A DNA stretch of 64,000 bases from Pseudanabaena sp. FACHB-1998 (lineage in GTDB: Bacteria; Cyanobacteriota; Cyanobacteriia; Pseudanabaenales; Pseudanabaenaceae), in the NCBI RefSeq assembly GCF_014696355.1, contig NZ_JACJQA010000031.1, positions 1-64,000 of the forward strand, read 5' to 3'. Position numbers and translations under genes: made by a program. The notes beneath the pieces are model-generated. The model did no database searches. It was not told the origin of the DNA and saw nothing but the letters and a program-made list of their open reading frames with translations. Shown piece after piece: positions 7,226 to 17,100 of this stretch; positions within the stretch are counted from its first letter, which is position 1; each line of letters begins with the position of its first letter.

Positions 7226-8140
7226 CTATCCAATTGAACCTCGTTTGGCATAGAAGCGAATACAGGTAAGGGCGATCGCGACTTCATCTGCACATTGCTG
7301 AATTGCCGCTACATCACTAGAGTTAATAGCATGGGAATTTAACCATCCCATAAATAATATGCCTAAAACATTCTGGCGGAAGGTAATCGCGATCGCCACA
7401 TAGGTTTTACATGATTGGTCGGGATCATCTCCATCAAAACAAACTTGTGATTCCCCTGACGCGATCGCCATCTGTACTAGCGGATTATTTGCCAAATCCC
7501 AGCGCAAAGCACCACAAATAGCCTGAGTGTCAGTTAAAGCCCCATTTTCAGCTAACTGCAACATCACCCCATCCGCCCCAAAATTTTGCCAAAAAGCACT
7601 TGCCAATGGCAATACACAGTTGGATACTTGTTGTGATTTTTGAGCAATTTCTACAATTACGGACAACAAAGCATTTTGAGCTTGAGAGCGAAATAACTCC
7701 TCCGAACGTTGCTTCAACAAGTCATAATTTTGAGCAGCTTCGGACACCACTAACCTCAATTGTTCAGGCTCCCAAGGCTTAGTTAAATACTTATGAACTT
7801 GCCCCGAATTAATAGCTTCAATCAAATCATTAATATCTGTATATCCAGTCAGCACAATCCGCATCGTATCAGGGAAGTCGGAAACAGTCCGACTAAGAAA
7901 CTCAGTTCCCTTCATCTCAGGCATTCGTTGATCGGAAATAATTGCTGCCATCTCCCCTTCTTTTGCCAGAATCTCTAGGGCTTGGATACCACTTTCCGCA
8001 CGAAATACCACAAATTCTCTCCGAAAAGTGCGATATAGCAAATCCAGATTATCTTGCTCATCATCAACCACTAAAATCTTAGGCTTTTTGAGTGATGTTG
8101 CTCTATTTGACTCAGCAGCAGAAAACAAATTGGAACTCAT
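7226..8140 (-). CDS. Response regulator with GAF-like output domain
   Basis: ATG 8140 gives 304 residues. The receiver domain (about 18-140) has the acidic pair Asp26-Asp27, phospho-acceptor Asp70 in IISDQRMPEMKG, Thr98 and Lys121 in YLTKPWEP. The SDQRMP and LTGYTD wording is typical of RpfG/HyaP-like receivers. Residues 160-300 form a GAF-like sensor fold (LPLASAFWQNFGADGVML ... YVAIAITFRQNVLGILFMG) rather than a DNA-binding or HD-GYP output. It would signal by protein contact with a kinase or cyclase encoded elsewhere. No histidine kinase is adjacent. It is transcribed alone. Confidence 0.85.
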   Translation of the reverse strand: MSSNLFSAAESNRATSLKKPKILVVDDEQDNLDLLYRTFRREFVVFRAESGIQALEILAKEGEMAAIISDQRMPEMKGTEFLSRTVSDFPDTMRIVLTGYTDINDLIEAINSGQVHKYLTKPWEPEQLRLVVSEAAQNYDLLKQRSEELFRSQAQNALLSVIVEIAQKSQQVSNCVLPLASAFWQNFGADGVMLQLAENGALTDTQAICGALRWDLANNPLVQMAIASGESQVCFDGDDPDQSCKTYVAIAITFRQNVLGILFMGWLNSHAINSSDVAAIQQCADEVAIALTCIRFYAKRGSIG

Positions 8141-8159
8141 GAGCAAAATTTAATGAATA

Positions 8160-8300
8160 CTGGCTGCAAATATAGTAATACCAAATAACAAAAGTATGGT
8201 GACACTTTTGTTATTTGAAAACCAAACCTAGTAATACCAAAACCCAACATAGCGTCGCCATTTTGTGTTTTTAAAACCTTTACTGGGCTTGGTTTTTAAT
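8160..8300. repeat. Interspersed palindromic repeat, TACCAAA family (family C)
   Basis: Two imperfect units lie here. The first reads ATACCAAATAACAAAAG, then TATGGTGAC, then CTTTTGTTATTTG, and is followed by AAAACC. The second has ACCAAAACCCAACATAGC, GTCGCCATTTTGTG and AAAACCTTTACTGGG. Related units occur at 27703, 55801 and around 60615. Shared parts are ATACCAAA at the left and AAAACC-TACTG-GTTT at the right of an ATGGC/GCCAT hairpin. The rest of the 293-base spacer between the response regulator and fba holds only the terminator at 8333. Confidence 0.55.
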
Positions 8301-8332
8301 TCATAAAAGTGTTGGCACAATTTCACCACAAA

Positions 8333-8365
8333 AAAATTAAGGGGTGCAATGCACCCCTTAATTTT
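8333..8365. terminator. Intrinsic terminator downstream of fba
   Basis: Fifteen-base perfect arms (AAAATTAAGGGGTGC) flank a three-base AAT loop. On the minus strand the right arm ends in a T-rich run, as expected for termination of fba transcription. Confidence 0.7.
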
Positions 8366-8439
8366 CTAAAAAGTAGATTTACTCAAGTTTTGCTCAGCAA
8401 AGCTCTTTCTTAAGCTATTTTTCAAGCTCTTTATAAGCT

Positions 8440-9519
8440 TTAAGCCTTAACAACTTGGCGGCTAACTTGCTTCAATTCGCCCTTTGCATACTTAGGAACG
8501 AAATCATAAATGCTAACTTGCTTAATCTTGCTAGCTTGACCAGCAGCTTCAAACTGCACATAGCGATCGGCACATACCTTTTGCATGTACTTGATCGAAG
8601 GCTTCAAGAAGTGACGAGGGTCGAATTCCTTAGGAGCCTTAAACAAAGCTTCACGTACAGCAGCAGTAATAGCAAGGCGACAATCGGTATCAATATTGAC
8701 CTTACGAACACCCGACTTAATACCCTTTTGAATTTCTTCAACAGGTACACCATAGGTTTCAGGAATTGCGCCGCCATACTCATTGATCAAAGCAAGTAGA
8801 TCTTCAGGAACTGAAGAAGAACCATGCATAACAAGGTGGGTATTAGGTAAGCGGTTGTGAATTTCTTCGATACGGCTGATGGCTAAAATTTCACCAGTAG
8901 GCTTGCGAGTGAACTTGTAAGCACCGTGGCTAGTACCGATCGCTACTGCAAGAGCATCAACCTGAGTACGCTCAACGAAGTCAGCAGCTTCATCAGGATC
9001 GGTAAGAAGTTGCGAATGATCCAACGCACCTTCAAATCCATGTCCATCTTCAGCTTCACCCTTACCAGTTTCAAGGGAACCTAAACAACCGAGTTCGCCT
9101 TCGACGCTTGCACCAAAAGCATGGGCAACTTCGACAACCTTAGAAGTAACTTCCAAGTTGTACTCGTAGCTAGCAGGTGTCTTCGCATCAGCTTCCAAAG
9201 AGCCATCCATCATCACGCTGGTAAAGCCATTTTGAATTGCCGAGAAGCAAGTTGCAGGCGCATTACCGTGATCTTGGTGCATCACGATGGGGAGATGAGG
9301 GTAGGTTTCGGCAGCAGCCAAAATTAAGTGACGCAAGAAATTTTCACCTGCGTAATTGCGCGCGCCACGAGATGCTTGTAGGATTACAGGGCTGTTGGTT
9401 TCATTAGCAGCCTGCATGATCGATTGGATCTGCTCCATGTTGTTGACGTTAAATGCAGGAATGCCATATCCATTTTCAGCCGCATGATCGAGCAGCAGGC
9501 GCATTGGTACTAAAGCCAT
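8440..9519 (-). CDS. fbaA: Fructose-bisphosphate aldolase, class II
   Basis: The start at 9519 ([19 protein letters not shown]) is preceded by AGGAGAG. The upstream open frame to 9600 has no homology. The 359-residue enzyme is the zinc-dependent class II aldolase of the Calvin cycle type. It has HQDHGNAP at 81-88 with catalytic Asp83 and zinc ligand His84, a second His in the HGAYKF motif, and [10 protein letters not shown] for the third ligand and phosphate binding. It condenses dihydroxyacetone phosphate with glyceraldehyde 3-phosphate or erythrose 4-phosphate in glycolysis, gluconeogenesis and carbon fixation. It is functionally linked with the fructose-1,6-bisphosphatase gene at 55965, though far away. 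Confidence 0.97.
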   Translation of the reverse strand: MALVPMRLLLDHAAENGYGIPAFNVNNMEQIQSIMQAANETNSPVILQASRGARNYAGENFLRHLILAAAETYPHLPIVMHQDHGNAPATCFSAIQNGFTSVMMDGSLEADAKTPASYEYNLEVTSKVVEVAHAFGASVEGELGCLGSLETGKGEAEDGHGFEGALDHSQLLTDPDEAADFVERTQVDALAVAIGTSHGAYKFTRKPTGEILAISRIEEIHNRLPNTHLVMHGSSSVPEDLLALINEYGGAIPETYGVPVEEIQKGIKSGVRKVNIDTDCRLAITAAVREALFKAPKEFDPRHFLKPSIKYMQKVCADRYVQFEAAGQASKIKQVSIYDFVPKYAKGELKQVSRQVVKA

Positions 9520-9591
9520 ATATAAAATCTCTCCTAGACAAAATCGAGCTTGTGCGATTATTAACAATCTTAAATCATTTTGAAGATTATA

Positions 9592-9638
9592 TCTAACCAA
9601 AAAAGAAGGGCGGTTAACACCCTTCTTTTTTGGTTAGA
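9592..9638. repeat. 19-bp-arm hairpin upstream of fba
   Basis: Perfect arms (TCTAACCAAAAAAGAAGGG) surround a nine-base loop about 75 bases before the aldolase start. It is in the 5' leader or promoter area, so it could influence fba expression. It could equally block read-through from upstream. Confidence 0.5.
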
Positions 9639-9639
9639 C

Positions 9640-9748
9640 ATAGCCAGTCTTGTGAGGACACAAAACCCAAGAAGCGAGTGGCGGCGCGAAGCGCCGCCAC
9701 TCGCTTCTTGGGTTTTGGTTTGTCCTAATGCAAGTGACTACAGCTATA
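9640..9748. repeat. Interspersed palindromic element, family A, copy 1
   Basis: The element begins ATAGCCAGTCTTGTGAGGAC and ends GTCCTAATGCAAGTGACTAC + AGCTAT; the two ends are imperfect inverted repeats of each other. Between them is a perfect hairpin at 9662-9716 with 26-base arms and loop GAA (centre GCGCGAAGCGC). A near-identical copy in the opposite orientation is at 20871-20970 and a diverged one at 47404-47510. It has the layout of a non-autonomous palindromic element. Confidence 0.75.
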
Positions 9749-9781
9749 GTTGCCGTCATTTGTGATGAGGACACAAAAAAC

Positions 9782-9820
9782 AAAAGCTATGGCACACACT
9801 GCGCGTGCGTCATAGCTTTT
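9782..9820. terminator. Hairpin downstream of apcF
   Basis: An imperfect hairpin (AAAAGCTATG ... CATAGCTTTT with a GC-rich middle) lies 20 bases after the apcF stop. Its stem sequence is close to the family B elements at 21744 and 60868 (AAAAGCTGTG core). It probably serves as the apcF terminator. Confidence 0.55.
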
Positions 9821-9839
9821 GGGTAGTATGGTCAGCTAA

Positions 9840-10340
9840 TTAGATATTTTTTTCGCTAAGTTCGCGGGTCATGTAGTCAAAAGGAGCCGCGAGCCAATCA
9901 GCACTCTCGCCCACCAAATCAAAAACAAGTTGCTTCAAAATTTGAATACCTTGAACTGTAGGTCCAATGGGTACGCCTAGAGAGCTATAGGTGTCACGTA
10001 AACCTTGTAATACTCTTTCGTCTAGGACATCGTTGTTGCCAGCAACTAGGGCATAGGATGCATAGCGCAAGTAGTAGTCCAAGTCACGCAAGCAAGCGGC
10101 AAAGCGACGAGTTGTATAAGCGTTTCCACCGGGACGAATTAAATCGGGTACTTCTTCAAATAATTGCGATCCAGCTTTGCGGACAAGAGAAGCAGCATTA
10201 GCAGTGATTGCAGCCGAAGCTCCGAGGCGGGCGCTACCTGTCGCGAAATATGATTTGAGGGTATCCAAGGCATCGCGATCGAAATATTTGCCAGTAGCAT
10301 CGTAAGTACTGATCAGGCTAGTGATTGCATCCTGTGGCAT
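9840..10340 (-). CDS. apcF: Allophycocyanin beta-18 subunit
   Basis: The 166-residue phycobiliprotein has the chromophore-binding cysteine Cys83 (AACLRDLDYYLRYA) and the RPGGNAYTTRR motif at 69-79. Its Asn73 corresponds to the conserved methylated asparagine of beta subunits. It is ApcF rather than ApcB because of KAGSQLFEEVPDLIRPGG and the C-terminal PFDYMTRELSE extension. ApcF is the minor beta-type subunit in the allophycocyanin core and pairs with the ApcE chromophore domain to pass energy to photosystem II. GGAGA lies eight bases before the ATG. The gene stands alone, as apcF commonly does. Confidence 0.95.
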   Translation of the reverse strand: MPQDAITSLISTYDATGKYFDRDALDTLKSYFATGSARLGASAAITANAASLVRKAGSQLFEEVPDLIRPGGNAYTTRRFAACLRDLDYYLRYASYALVAGNNDVLDERVLQGLRDTYSSLGVPIGPTVQGIQILKQLVFDLVGESADWLAAPFDYMTRELSEKNI

Positions 10341-10593
10341 ATAAGGTTCTCCGTTGATTTAGCTTTAATAAATGTATCTGTAAATGTATTTGTAAAGTTT
10401 GTAAACTATATATAACTTAAACTTGACAACCAAATCTTTATAGTTGGTTACCGAAGTTATTTTACTGTGCTTTCAGCGTCTCACCAAGACTTGGCAGATC
10501 AAAGGCTACTTCAAATAACTTTACATTTGCCTGTGTTGCGCTCAAATTAAAGCACTTTAGAAAAGGTTACTAAAACTTATCAAAAATATTACT

Positions 10594-10635
10594 CCAAGGA
10601 TTAGTGTTGCGACGCGTCGCAACACTAATCCTTGG
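10594..10635. repeat. Perfect 42-base palindrome
   Basis: Two 21-base arms (CCAAGGATTAGTGTTGCGACG and its complement) meet with no loop at GCGACGCGTCGC. A similar GCGACGC centre occurs in the hairpin at 59546-59594, so the two belong to one class of local palindromes. Confidence 0.8.
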
Positions 10636-10820
10636 GTGGGAAGGGAGCAATAGATTTGACAATAATTTAATAATCGGGGAAGGCAGTACTCTGTAGAAGA
10701 TTGAAAAACTGAAATGCAGCGCTTCCACAAACTAAAAAAAATGCTAAGCAACTAAAAGCCTAAACCCTTTGGCACAAGCTGCCCGTGCGCCGAAGATTGT
10801 GGGTCTGTTTATTAATTATG

Positions 10821-10865
10821 CCTAATAGAGAGTTTCGGCGTTTTGCACCGCAACTCTCTATTAGG
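10821..10865. repeat. Imperfect hairpin with 14-base arms
   Basis: CCTAATAGAGAGTT pairs with AACTCTCTATTAGG around a short CGG-rich middle. It is flanked by TTAATTATGCC, resembling the right end of family B elements, so it may be a diverged member. Confidence 0.55.
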
Positions 10866-10944
10866 TTTTACGGCTGGAGTAGCTATAGCTATAATGAGAA
10901 TCTTTATAGGAACTTAGGGCAAATGTAGGAATTATGTCGCTGCA

Positions 10945-10971
10945 ATGTAAGCTTAGATACTAAGCTTACAT
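10945..10971. promoter_or_regulatory. Inverted repeat upstream of the FIST gene
   Basis: ATGTAAGCTTAG and its complement flank ATA, ending 79 bases before the FIST start codon. It could be an operator or a small hairpin in the leader. It is unlike the GC-cored families, which favours a local regulatory role, but nothing proves it. Confidence 0.35.
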
Positions 10972-11049
10972 ATAGAGGGTTTATTTCAAATCCTTTCAAG
11001 CAATTTATTAAAGAACTATTGGAAGTGAACTTGAGTTGGGGCTAGGTGT

Positions 11050-12261
11050 ATGAATTGGATTAGTAGTCTTTCGACGAAAATATCCTTGGAAGCTGCGGTG
11101 CAAGACCTGTCCCAGCAAGTTATTGCGGCGCTAGGTGAGAAATCGCTTGATTTAGGCTTTTTATTTGTTTCGACTGCCTTTGCTAGCGACTATCCGCGTC
11201 TTTTGCCTCTAATTGCTGACCATCTACCTATTAAGAAATTAATTGGTTGCTCAGGCGGTGGCATTGTAGGCAATGGTCGTGAGTTTGAAGATAAACCCGC
11301 GATCGCTTTATTAGTAGGTCATTTGCCCAATACTGAAGCGAAGGTATTTCATTTAGATGACAATGATCTCCCCGATCTTGATAGCTCACCCGCTCGCTGG
11401 GAAAAACTAACGGACGTTGATCCTGCAAACTTGCCTAGCTTTGTATTAGTTGGTGATCCCTTTTCCTTTCCAATCAATGATTTGATTCAGGGGCTTGATT
11501 TTGCCTATCCTCAAGCGGTTAAGGTGGGCGGATTAGCTAGCAGTGGCGGTATGGGAGCCAATGCTTTGTTCTGCTTCCATGAAGAAAATAAATATAAACT
11601 CTATCGCACAGGATTGTTGGGAGTAGCACTCTGGGGAGATGTAACTATTGATCCCGTAGTTGCACAGGGCTGTCGTCCTATTGGTCGAGTCTTGCAGGTT
11701 TCGGAGTGCGAACGCAATTTGATTTTAGGATTGGAAGGCAAACCGCCGCTTACGCTCTTACAAGATACGGTAGGTGATCTGAGTCAGAGTGATCGCGAAC
11801 TGGCGCAGCATTCTTTATTCATCGGTGTAGTGATGAATGAGTTTAAAGCTGATCCCTCTCAAGGCGATTTCTTAATTCGGAATATTATTGGGGTCGATCC
11901 GCGTTCTGGGGCGATCGCGGTAGGCGATCGGATGCGTCCGGGGCAGAGAATTCAATTGCATTTACGCGATGGCAAGGCATCTGCGGAGGATCTTGAGGAA
12001 GCTTTAGTTAACTACACCAATCAGTTAAGTTTAGAAGCTCCCAATGTTTCGCCGACAGCAGCCCTGATGTTTTCCTGTATGGGTCGTGGTGAGCGCTTAT
12101 ACGCTAAACCTAATTTTGATTCAGAGCTATTACAAAAGCATATTGGGTTAGTTCCACTGAGTGGCTTTTTCTGCTCAGGAGAGATAGGACCTGTAGGGGG
12201 AACCACATTTTTGCATGGCTATACCTCTGTATTTGGTATTGTCCGTCCCAAAAATCCATAA
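11050..12261 (+). CDS. FIST-domain signal sensor protein
   Basis: The 403-residue protein contains FIST-N (about 25-220; LIGCSGGGIVGNGREFE is the typical GCS/TGGEI-like turn) and FIST-C (about 225-385; SALMFSCxGRG-type motif as AALMFSCMGRGERLY near 335-350, and PLSGFFCSGEIGPVGG). FIST proteins are proposed intracellular small-ligand sensors in signal transduction. No transmembrane helix, kinase or cyclase domain is attached. It is monocistronic and ends in a strong hairpin. The divergent neighbour is apcF, 709 bases away; no functional link is evident. Confidence 0.88.
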   Translation: MNWISSLSTKISLEAAVQDLSQQVIAALGEKSLDLGFLFVSTAFASDYPRLLPLIADHLPIKKLIGCSGGGIVGNGREFEDKPAIALLVGHLPNTEAKVFHLDDNDLPDLDSSPARWEKLTDVDPANLPSFVLVGDPFSFPINDLIQGLDFAYPQAVKVGGLASSGGMGANALFCFHEENKYKLYRTGLLGVALWGDVTIDPVVAQGCRPIGRVLQVSECERNLILGLEGKPPLTLLQDTVGDLSQSDRELAQHSLFIGVVMNEFKADPSQGDFLIRNIIGVDPRSGAIAVGDRMRPGQRIQLHLRDGKASAEDLEEALVNYTNQLSLEAPNVSPTAALMFSCMGRGERLYAKPNFDSELLQKHIGLVPLSGFFCSGEIGPVGGTTFLHGYTSVFGIVRPKNP

Positions 12262-12302
12262 AAAATTTTAAAAGTGCCGCTTCGCGGCACTTTTAAAATT
12301 TT
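12262..12302. terminator. Terminator after the FIST gene
   Basis: Nineteen-base perfect arms (AAAATTTTAAAAGTGCCGC) flank a TTC loop, giving the centre GCTTCGC, the complement of GCGAAGC. It starts immediately after the stop codon. The arms are nearly the same as in the hairpin at 43256-43304. Confidence 0.75.
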
Positions 12303-12450
12303 GGGGTAAAGCTCTGTATTGCGATTGTTTATTGCTTTTAGTAACAAATACTTAGGAAGTTAGAAGCTCGTGCTACGGTATATGCAGTTGTAATAAGGGA
12401 TTAACTCACTAATTGAGAAGTCTTTGAGGGAAGAGAGAAGGATTAACTGA

Positions 12451-12858
12451 ATGTTAGATTTGTATTGTTTGGGCGATTCACTGGGTAATTTCTCGCGATC
12501 GCATTGTGTGGAGATCTGTGCATTTCTTGTGCCTGCTAATTTGATCGCTACATCACAAACGATTTTATTTACAGTTTTTAAGCGATCGCCTATCAAAATT
12601 TTCACAATTACGGCTGGGGCGATCGTCTATGCACTCCTAATGATTTCCCACGTAATTAGTTGGTATATTGTGGGTGTGGTGATGGCTCCCACCTTTATCT
12701 TGATGTTTTTAGGAATTGGTTGCTTAGCCATTAACTGTGTGGCGATTTGGTTAAAAGCGAATCACATTGAGATGGATTATTTGGGAATTTTAAGCAAGTT
12801 TTTTAAGAAATATAGCTCTAGCCCCAATCGGTTTCATAAGAACTATGGCAATAGCTAA
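12451..12858 (+). CDS. Small hypothetical membrane protein
   Basis: An ATG with AAGGA upstream opens 135 residues. The predicted membrane segments are about 25-45 (weak), 50-72 (IFTITAGAIVYALLMISHVI) and 75-103 (VGVVMAPTFILMFLGIGCLAI), followed by a basic cytosolic tail. I do not recognise a family. It is next to the insertion-sequence remnants, and no operon partner exists. Confidence 0.5.
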   Translation: MLDLYCLGDSLGNFSRSHCVEICAFLVPANLIATSQTILFTVFKRSPIKIFTITAGAIVYALLMISHVISWYIVGVVMAPTFILMFLGIGCLAINCVAIWLKANHIEMDYLGILSKFFKKYSSSPNRFHKNYGNS

Positions 12859-12889
12859 ATTATAAAAATGTTAGAACTCATTTGGTATC

Positions 12890-13567
12890 TTAGGAAGCTT
12901 TAGCAATGCGCTTAAGCATAAGCCTGATAAAGCAAAGTTTGAGTCTAGCATTAGCATTGTCGAGAGTTCTGTCGAAGTTTTTGACAAGGCTTTTACATTT
13001 TTCCACCCAAGCATTACTTCTTTCAACTACCCAACGCACGGGAATAGCTACAAAACCAGATTTTCTCGATGCTTCCTTTTCTGCTTTTGATAGCTTTGGT
13101 GCAAGCTTAAACTTGATTTTAGTCATAATCTGTGGATAAATCTTCTCCAGTTCTTTTGTGAGATTTTCAGGGTTATACCCGTGATCCATTATCGTTATCT
13201 TGGAAACGTTCAGTGGTTTCGATTTGAAATAGTCAATATTTTGCTCAAACATTTCAATTAATCCCCGATCATCGGATACGCTTGCTTTGGTAGAGTACGT
13301 AAAAAATGGGAAACCTAATGTATCAACAGCTAGATGTCGTTTAATGCCGTTGGTGGACTTGTAGTGACAAAACCCTTTTGACTCAATGCTTGCATTACAG
13401 GTGTTTTTTGTGGCTTGTGAATCAACGATGATTAAAGTTGACCACTTTGGCTTTTTTTTAACTTGTTCTCTTGCCTGTGCGTGCAATTCGATCATGATTG
13501 TTGCTATTGAACCTGACTCTTTGGGCAATGATCTCCCATTCTGGATCACTTAAATCGAATTTTAGAT
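12890..13567 (-). pseudogene. IS5-family transposase remnant
   Basis: The frame 13549-12890 (GTG start) encodes the catalytic and C-terminal parts of an IS5-type DDE transposase: IIVDSQATKNT with the first Asp, KRHLAVDTLGFP, ITIMDHGY with the second Asp, and WVVERSNAWVEKCKSLVKNFDRT with the Glu. The N-terminal part is missing. A shifted frame just upstream (13567-13510) gives FDLSDPEWEIIAQ, the usual IS5 start, after which the sequence jumps directly to the LHAQAREQV region. About 60 codons are deleted, with a frame change, so the copy is dead. A further open frame at 13546-13734 encodes unrecognised protein (FRKFASDIFKQLQEKV) joined to it. Confidence 0.8.
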
Positions 13568-13730
13568 AAGGCTTTTACTTTTTCTTGAAGTTGCTTGAAA
13601 ATGTCACTTGCAAATTTTCTAAAAAATAAATTTCGATACTCTAAATCGATATCATCTTTTTTATCTTTAAATTCTACAATTGTAGGAATCATTGAGCGGC
13701 TACTAATGTTTGTAGCAATAAAATTTATCC

Positions 13731-14004
13731 TCAAATCGCGAATATTAAGTGAGTCGGTGGATGCTCTGGTAATTGTTGGGCTGCTTGTTTAACCCAGTTG
13801 ATGACAGTGTTGCGACTAACATCGGTACATCTGTCAATTTGTCTAAAGCCCATACCATTGCAGTACATTTTTAGGCATATTTTTTTTGACATCGAGGGAA
13901 TATCCTAGCACTGAGTAGTTATCAATGAACTGGCGACCGCAATCAGCGCAAATATGATTTTGTTTATCTCCTCGTCTCCCTGAATCACATTTTGGACATT
14001 TCAT
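13731..14004 (-). pseudogene. IS1-family InsA-like remnant with frameshift in an A-run
   Basis: From ATG 14004 the protein begins with a zinc ribbon (MKCPKCDSGRRGDK ... CADCGRQFIDNYS), then stops being InsA-like at a run of eight A. If one A is skipped, the frame continues CLKMYCNGMGFRQIDRC and VSRNTVINWVKQAA, the helix-turn-helix part of IS1-type InsA. It ends at 13731. The InsB catalytic partner is absent. IS1 elements use slippery A-runs for programmed frameshifting, but the usual site is between InsA and InsB, so here a mutation or slippage are both possible. Confidence 0.7.
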
Positions 14005-14078
14005 TGCTTTTCATTGCTTAAAACTCGTTATCTTTTATTTACTCATTCATCTTTTATTTGTGCAATGCCTAAAATCAA

Positions 14079-14107
14079 CAGGTGAGGTAAATTAATTACC
14101 CCACCTG
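14079..14107. terminator. Hairpin downstream of chlH
   Basis: CAGGTGaGGTAA pairs with TTACCcCACCTG around an AT loop, with one mismatch, 25 bases after the chlH stop. A T-rich stretch follows in the minus direction. Confidence 0.55.
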
Positions 14108-14132
14108 CTTTTGAATTTTACTAAATCAAAAA

Positions 14133-17100
14133 CTATTCGACACCTTCAATGCGGTCTTCGAGTTCTTGATATAGCTCACGCAATCTATCCAGATTCTCTT
14201 CACTGGTTTCCCAATAGCCGCGACCATTGACTTCTAGAAGCGTACCAACAATCTTACGGAACGAATTGGGGTTGAGATTTTTGAGGCGATCGCACATCTC
14301 TTTATCGTTCACATAGACATCATTGACATCTTCGTAAACCCAGTTATCTACTGCGCCAGCCGTTGCCGACCAACCCATTGTGTTTACAAGGCGCTTCGAG
14401 ATTTCGCGCACACCTTCATAACCACTCTTGAGCATTCCCTCATACCATTTAGGATTGAGAATCTTAGTACGGGTGTCGAGGCGGACGGTCTCAGTCAGGG
14501 TACGGACTTGAGCATTGGCTGTCGTGGTGTCAGCAACAAAGGAGGCAGGTTTTTTACCATCTTTGCGGAGACTGCCAACGAGCTTGGTGGGGTCAGAGTC
14601 GAAGTAGTGGGATACATCGGTGAGACTGATTTCTGACGAGTCCAAGTTTTGGAAGGTCATGTCAACGGTCTTCAGTGAGGCTTCGTAAAGCTGACGCTGT
14701 TGTGTATTGCTGACGTTCGCACCAAAGGCGAAGGACTTGCGCGATAGATACATCTGTTGCAATTCTTCTTCGTTTTCCCATGTGCTGTTTTCCACAGCAA
14801 GGTTAACGTTAGAGGAATAGGAACCCGATGAGTTGCTGAAGACGCGAGTTGCGGCTTGACTGATGGTTAAACCAAATTCTTCCGCTTGGGCGATCGCGTG
14901 CTTACGGACAAAGTTCATTTCCAAAGGCTCATCGGCATCGGCAGCCATTCTCACGGCGCGATCGATCAAGTCCATTTGGTTCACAAACAAATCACGGAAT
15001 ACGCCTGAACAGTTGACGACCACATCAACGCGAGGTCTACCTAGTTCTTCAAGGGGAGTTAGTTCCAAACGGTTGATGCGTCCAAGAGCATCAGGCATGG
15101 GCTTCACGCCAATCATGCAGAGAACTTGAGCGAGGGATTCGCCGTAGGTCTTGATGTTGTCGGTTCCCCAAAGGACAACTGCGATCGTTTCAGGATAGAC
15201 TCCGTTGTTATCTTGACGTTGACGCTCTAAGAGGCGATCGACTACGGTTTTCGCAGCTTGGACTGCGGCGCTCGTAGGGATCGAGTTAGGGTCGAGAGCG
15301 TGCATATTCTTGCCAGTGGGCAGAACCAAAGGATTACGAATTGGGTCACCACCGGGGCTAGGGGTAATGTAATCGCCTTCGAGAGCTTTGATCAATCCGC
15401 CAAGTTCATTGTCAGCGACAACTTGCTTGAGGCAGAACTCTAGAAACTCAAATAGAGGCTTGATGTCATCTTTATTGATATTGGGATAGCCATTCTCTTG
15501 GAAGACTTCAATCCAAGGTTCAGTTTTGCCCATTCTAAAAAAGTTGAGAACTGAGAGTTTAGAAACTCTGCCATCGTCATCAGCTTTGGCTTTGACCAAT
15601 GCGCCTACGGCTTTATTGGCGATCGCCCTAATACCAGCCAACAATTCCACATCGGCGTAAATACCCTTGTCGCTGGATTTGTAAAGCTGTTCGATATCGC
15701 GTCCGATCGCTTCACACATAATTCTCAAAAGAGACTTCATGTTGTCTTCGGGGCGATCAAAGCTGGCGATGCTAGTTAAAACATCCGTAACATCTTCGAC
15801 CTTAGGAGGTTCGCCAACAACGTGTAAGCCACAAGGTAGAACGCGGGACTCGATTTCCATCAGCTTGTTGTAAACTTGACCGATGACGTTATCGCGTTCT
15901 TCAAGAGACATTTCCTTAGCATCTTGTTCGGGAAGCTGGACATCCTTATCTAGATTGACTAAGCGCACCTTGTCCATAATTGTGTTGGTGATTTGGACAC
16001 CACGACCACCGAGGCGTAAATCTTTGTAAGACGCAATCAATTCGCTCAGTTCTTGCAAGTTACGGCTCAAGCCAGCATTCTCAGGCGCAGGGGTGATGTA
16101 ACTGATTATTGTGGCATAACCGCGACGTTTAGCGATCGTGGCTTCCGATGGATTATTAACTGCGTAGTAATAGATGTTTGGCAGCGCACCAATCAGGCTG
16201 TCAGGGAAACATTCACCAGACATACCCACCTGCTTCCCTGGCATGAATTCCATTGAGCCGTGAGTTCCGAAGTGGAGGACGGCATCAGCGCCCCAGATAT
16301 GGTTGAGATAGGTGTAGTAAGCCACGAAGCCATGATGGGGGGAAGCGGATTTGCTAAATAGCAAGCGCATCGGGTCGCCTTCATAACCAAAGGTGGGTTG
16401 CACACCTACGAAGATATTTCCGTACTGCTTACCGTAAATGAGCAAGTTCTGTCCATCGGAGTTCAAATGCCCCGGGGCGGCTCCCCATTGCTCGATAATG
16501 CGATCGACGTAGGGCGTATTGGCTTCATACTCAGGAACAGACATCTTATAGGCAACATTCAATTCAGGACTGCCAACCATGGCTTCAGGGTTATGCAGAA
16601 TTTCAGACATCATGTCGTGGGATGTCTTTGGTAATCCTTGAACGTCGTAACCATTATTCCCAAGAGCTTCCACTACCTTATGAATGGAAGAGAATACATC
16701 TAAATAAGCGGCGGTTCCAATGTTGCCTTTATCGGGAGGGAAGCTAAAAATCGTGATTGCAAGTTTCTTCTCATGGCGAGGTTTGCGGCGGAGATTTGCC
16801 CACTTGATCGCACGGTTGGCGATGGTTTCTAAGCGATCGCCTAAAGCATGGGAACGACCAGTTGCACTATCACGCCCCGAAAGCACAATCGGATCAAGTC
16901 CGCCATCGAGTTCTGGTAAGGCGACTTGTAGCGCTACTTGCACAGGATGTAAACCCAAATCACTATCTTGCCATTCTTCAGTGGTTTGGAAGACAAGGGG
17001 CAGAGCCACCATGTAGGGACGATTCAACTTTTCGAGAGCTTCGATCGCCTTAGGATGATCTTGCTTAGCAGGGCCCCCAACCAGAGCAAAACCAGTCAGT

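Larger units (their letters stand above)
10341..11049. other. 709-base intergenic region with three palindromes
   Basis: The region holds the divergent upstream sequences of apcF (minus) and the FIST gene (plus). No gene is credible in it. It contains a 42-base perfect palindrome (10594-10635), a hairpin at 10821-10865 and a 12-base-arm inverted repeat at 10945-10971. About 60 AT-rich bases next to apcF and about 80 bases next to the FIST start are the likely promoters. Confidence 0.6.

Noticed and set aside
10557-10751. 64-residue minus-strand frame
   Set aside because: It includes the 42-base palindrome (translated as part of the frame) and has no supporting features.
16193-17053. Open frames antisense to chlH
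   Set aside because: They overlap a full-length conserved enzyme and have no ribosome sites or recognisable motifs.
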